From NCBI RefSeq assembly GCF_047528295.1, contig NZ_CP180001.1, positions 62,001 to 126,000 on the forward strand: 64,000 bases of DNA, in the 5' to 3' direction. The stretch is from Peptacetobacter sp900550335 (lineage in GTDB: Bacteria; Bacillota; Clostridia; Peptostreptococcales; Peptostreptococcaceae). Position 1 is the first letter of the stretch, and each line of letters starts with the position of its first letter. Positions 61,627 through 64,000 of the stretch are shown here, in pieces. The notes under the pieces were generated by a model. The model did no database searches, was not told the DNA's origin, and was given only the letters and a program-made list of their open reading frames with translations. The translations under genes were made by a program, and so were the position numbers.

Positions 61627-62535
61627 ATGATATACAACAAAATAACTGAAACTATAGGAAATACACCAGTTCTTAGATTTAAAGAATTTGAATCAGAAAA
61701 TAGCGCTGAAATATACGGAAAGCTTGAATTCTTCAACCCTGGAGGTTCAATCAAGGACAGAATTGCAGCATTTATAATGGAAAAAATGCTGCTTGATGGA
61801 ACTATTAAACCAGGAGATACAATAGTAGAACCTACAAGTGGAAACACTGGAATAGGAATTGCAATGGCTGCAGCTGCAAACGGATTAAAATCTGTTATGG
61901 TTATGCCGGATACTATGAGCATAGAAAGACAAAAGATTTTAAAAGCATATGGGGCAGAAATAGTCCTAACTCCTGGAAAACTTGGAATGAATGGAGCTAT
62001 TGCAAAAGCTGAAGAATTAGTAGAAACTAAGGGATACAAAATGTTTGATCAGTTCAATAATAAATCTAATCCAGAAGCTCATAAAAACTCCACAGCGATA
62101 GAAATATTAAAAGACTTTGAAAGCTTAGATGCATTTGTAGCCGGCGTCGGTACTGGAGGAACATTAACAGGAAATGCAAGTGTACTAAAAGAAAACTACA
62201 ACAATATTGAAATAATAGCGGTTGAACCAGATTTATCTCCTGTTATCTCTGGTGGTAAAGCATCTCCTCACAAACTTCAAGGAATAGGTGCTGGATTTAT
62301 ACCATCTATACTAGATACGGATTTAATAGACAAGATAGAACAGATTTCATCTGAAGAAGCTTATTCAAACGCTATAAAATCAGCATCAGATGTAGGAGTT
62401 ATGCTTGGAATTTCAGGCGGTGCCGCACTTGCTGCTGCAATTAAAACAGCTAAAAGACTTGGTAAAGGTAAGAAAGTACTATTTATAGCTCCAGACAACG
62501 GAGAAAGATACCTTTCAACAGATTTATATAAGTAA
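61627..62535 (+). CDS. cysK: Cysteine synthase (O-acetylserine sulfhydrylase)
   Basis: 302 residues from the ATG at 61627, 8 nt after GGAGG; an ATG at 61603 is upstream of that site and is not used. PLP enzyme: the Lys in NPGGSIKDRIAAFIM, the substrate loop EPTSGNTGIGIAMAAAANGL, AVGTGGTLTGNASVL-like phosphate loop (here VAGVGTGGTLTGN) and GISGGAALAAAIKTAKRL. It makes cysteine from O-acetylserine and sulfide. Followed by cysE after ~110 bp. Confidence 0.95.
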   Translation: MIYNKITETIGNTPVLRFKEFESENSAEIYGKLEFFNPGGSIKDRIAAFIMEKMLLDGTIKPGDTIVEPTSGNTGIGIAMAAAANGLKSVMVMPDTMSIERQKILKAYGAEIVLTPGKLGMNGAIAKAEELVETKGYKMFDQFNNKSNPEAHKNSTAIEILKDFESLDAFVAGVGTGGTLTGNASVLKENYNNIEIIAVEPDLSPVISGGKASPHKLQGIGAGFIPSILDTDLIDKIEQISSEEAYSNAIKSASDVGVMLGISGGAALAAAIKTAKRLGKGKKVLFIAPDNGERYLSTDLYK

Positions 62536-62647
62536 GTTTTAAAAGTATTAAATAATAATTTTGCATATAGTCTATTGTCAAATTTGCAAATAAAAACAAT
62601 AAATCGAGATAAATAAAAATTATGATTAAACACTTGGAGGATTAGAT

Positions 62648-63184
62648 ATGAGCAGTTTTAGAAATATAATAAATACATATAAAGCACAGGACCCAGCGGC
62701 GACAAACGCACTGAGTATTATAATAAATTATCCTGGAATTCACGCAATATTTTTCCACAGAATAGCACATTTTATAAACAATCTGGGGTTAAAATTCCTA
62801 GCTAGATTTATATCACAAGTTGCAAGATTCCTTACTGGAATAGAAATTCACCCTGGTGCAACTATTGGAAAAAGATTATTTATAGACCATGGAAATGGAG
62901 TTGTAATAGGTGAAACAGCTGAAATAGGCGATGATGTTGTAATGTTTCATCAAGTAACTCTTGGTGGAACAGGACACGACAAGGGTAAAAGACACCCTTC
63001 AGTTGGAAATGGAGTAACTATAGCTACTGGTGCAAAAGTTCTTGGAAATATAAAAATTGGGGATAACTCTAAAATAGGTGCTAATGCAGTTGTTCTTAAA
63101 AATGTACCTGAAAACTCAACTGTTGTAGGAATTCCAGCAAAAATTGTTAAACTAAATGGGGAAAAAGTTAATATAGCCTTATAA
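62648..63184 (+). CDS. cysE: Serine O-acetyltransferase
   Basis: 178 residues, the short EpsC/CysE form. A short helical N-terminus precedes a left-handed beta-helix with hexapeptide repeats: GIEIHPGATIGKRLFIDHGN, GVVIGETAEIGDDVVMFHQV, TLGGTGHDKGKRHPSVGNGV and NVPENSTVVGIPAKIVK. It makes O-acetylserine from serine and acetyl-CoA. The ATG follows TTGGAGG. It forms a unit with cysK and would be controlled by the shared leader. Confidence 0.94.
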   Translation: MSSFRNIINTYKAQDPAATNALSIIINYPGIHAIFFHRIAHFINNLGLKFLARFISQVARFLTGIEIHPGATIGKRLFIDHGNGVVIGETAEIGDDVVMFHQVTLGGTGHDKGKRHPSVGNGVTIATGAKVLGNIKIGDNSKIGANAVVLKNVPENSTVVGIPAKIVKLNGEKVNIAL

Positions 63185-63203
63185 AAAAACTACTTATAAA
63201 TAA

Positions 63204-63266
63204 AAGGAATAGTTGGCCACAATTTAAACATTATGTTTTTTAGAAATGGCCACACTATTCTTTTTA
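63204..63266 (+). terminator. cysK-cysE terminator
   Basis: GAATAGT.TGGCCAC pairs with GTGGCCA.CACTATTC around an AT loop, followed by TTTTTATT. Confidence 0.75.
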
Positions 63267-63552
63267 TTATAATTTTTTATAATTATTTTTATCAATCTTA
63301 CTACTTTATTATTATATATTTTTTTCATATAAATAAAATTGATAACGATTTCTTATTATTTTTTTTAATTATTAATTAAAATCCACCAATAAAATTCATT
63401 ATTTAAAGTATTATTTTTAAAGTTTTGTAGATAATTTATTTATATTGTGTTATAATGTTAAATAATTAATTATTACAATTATATATTTTTTCTATGAATA
63501 AGAGATAGGTATCTAACGAATTTGATTTTATTGTTTAAAAAGGAGAATTGTT

Positions 63553-64000
63553 ATGAATTTATATCATCTTAAATATTTCGTTACTTTAGCCCATCTTGAG
63601 CATTACACAAAAGCTGCCGAACAGCTTTCAATCACTCAGCCTAGCCTTAGTCATGCAATTGCATCATTGGAAAAAGAGATTAATATTCGTCTTTTTGAAA
63701 AGGATGGGAGAAATATAGTGCTCACTCGAGCGGGAAAGAATTTTTTAACAGATATAGAAAAGGCTCTAGCTCTCATAGATGAAAGCATAAACTCTATACA
63801 TCTTTCTGAAATAGGTGAAGGTTATATAGACATAGCTTTCCATAAAAATATGATAGCTTCCTTTATTCCGGATCTAGCACGAAAATTTTTAAATGAACAT
63901 ACTGGGGAAAAGATTGATTTTAAATTCCACTATGATGCCGAATCCACAGAGGATTTAGTCAAAGGACTTTATTCTAAAGACTTTGATTTTATTTTTTGCT
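63553..64000 (+). CDS. LysR-family transcriptional regulator, 3' end beyond window
   Basis: The first ~149 residues are visible: the winged helix MNLYHLKYFVTLAHLEHYTK, then AAEQLSITQPSLSHAIASLE and KEINIRLFEKDGRNIVLTRA, and the start of the effector domain (GYIDIAFHKNMIASFIPDLA). The ATG follows AAAAAGGAG. It lies downstream of cysK-cysE in the same orientation but after a terminator, with no clear link to them. A LysR regulator near cys genes could be CysB-like, but this one lacks enough sequence to tell. Confidence 0.88.
   Translation, partial: MNLYHLKYFVTLAHLEHYTKAAEQLSITQPSLSHAIASLEKEINIRLFEKDGRNIVLTRAGKNFLTDIEKALALIDESINSIHLSEIGEGYIDIAFHKNMIASFIPDLARKFLNEHTGEKIDFKFHYDAESTEDLVKGLYSKDFDFIFC

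Noticed and set aside
61069..61630. T-box leader upstream of cysK
   Set aside because: The conserved T-box sequence (TGGNACCGCG) and the specifier-loop layout are absent; the Cys run and terminator fit a leader peptide better.
1..64000. CRISPR arrays, tRNA or rRNA genes
   Set aside because: No regularly spaced repeats and no tRNA or rRNA signatures were found by reading.

Overview
The window looks like chromosomal DNA of a low-GC Firmicute of the Peptostreptococcaceae/Clostridia type, probably Peptostreptococcus or a close relative. The basis is a very AT-rich composition, heavy use of ATA for Ile and AGA for Arg, strong AGGAGG ribosome sites with frequent TTG and GTG starts, CWB2 cell-wall repeats, Feo/ZIP metal transport and an IStron of the Clostridioides type. 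The genus is inference. I saw no rRNA, tRNA or CRISPR array.

Layout. 1-8.6 kb: the end of a RusA-like resolvase gene, then housekeeping genes on the minus strand (endonuclease IV, a winged-helix regulator, a uridine-kinase-like protein, signal peptidase I, an rRNA m5C methylase), then a MerR regulator divergent from an acetyltransferase. 8.6-15.6 kb: a decayed LysR gene, an ornithine cyclodeaminase-like protein, a KdpD-like sensor without a kinase domain, a split ThrE-type exporter, an omega-amidase-like nitrilase, purC and ogt. 15.7-19.3 kb: an ars-type cluster (arsR, permease, thioredoxin-like protein, an ArsC/DNA-glycosylase fusion and a B3/4 protein). 19.4-22.3 kb: an amidohydrolase and a MATE pump. 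22.4-24.4 kb: an IStron, meaning a group I intron joined to a tnpB gene. 26-34.5 kb: a peptide-utilisation block with three M18 aminopeptidases and two POT transporters. 35-44.6 kb: a metal block with four HMA-like 'GRIR' proteins including a P1B ATPase, then ZupT, a DUF389 protein and FeoA/FeoB/FeoB-associated protein. 44.7-50.5 kb: a surface protein with CWB2 and DUF285 repeats, an SDR and small proteins. 50.7-57.6 kb: an integrated element in the 3' end of rlmD, flanked by a 40-bp direct repeat. 57.5-64 kb: rlmD, a pseudouridine synthase, fba, a cysK-cysE operon and the start of a LysR gene.

The most interesting signals are four. (1) A 32-codon leader ORF beginning with Met and six consecutive Cys codons sits between a near-consensus promoter and cysK-cysE, followed by a large terminator-like stem; this looks like cysteine-responsive ribosome-mediated attenuation. 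(2) The IStron carries two copies of its candidate 3' end. (3) A structured element recurs directly after the stop codons of unrelated genes, with unrelated but fully complementary outer stems and conserved inner strands. (4) The rlmD island carries a replication-initiator-like gene with no usable ATG/GTG/TTG at its ribosome site, iteron-like repeats and integrase arm-type repeats. The ArsC/deoxyinosine-glycosylase-like fusion and the HMA-like operon are also unusual.
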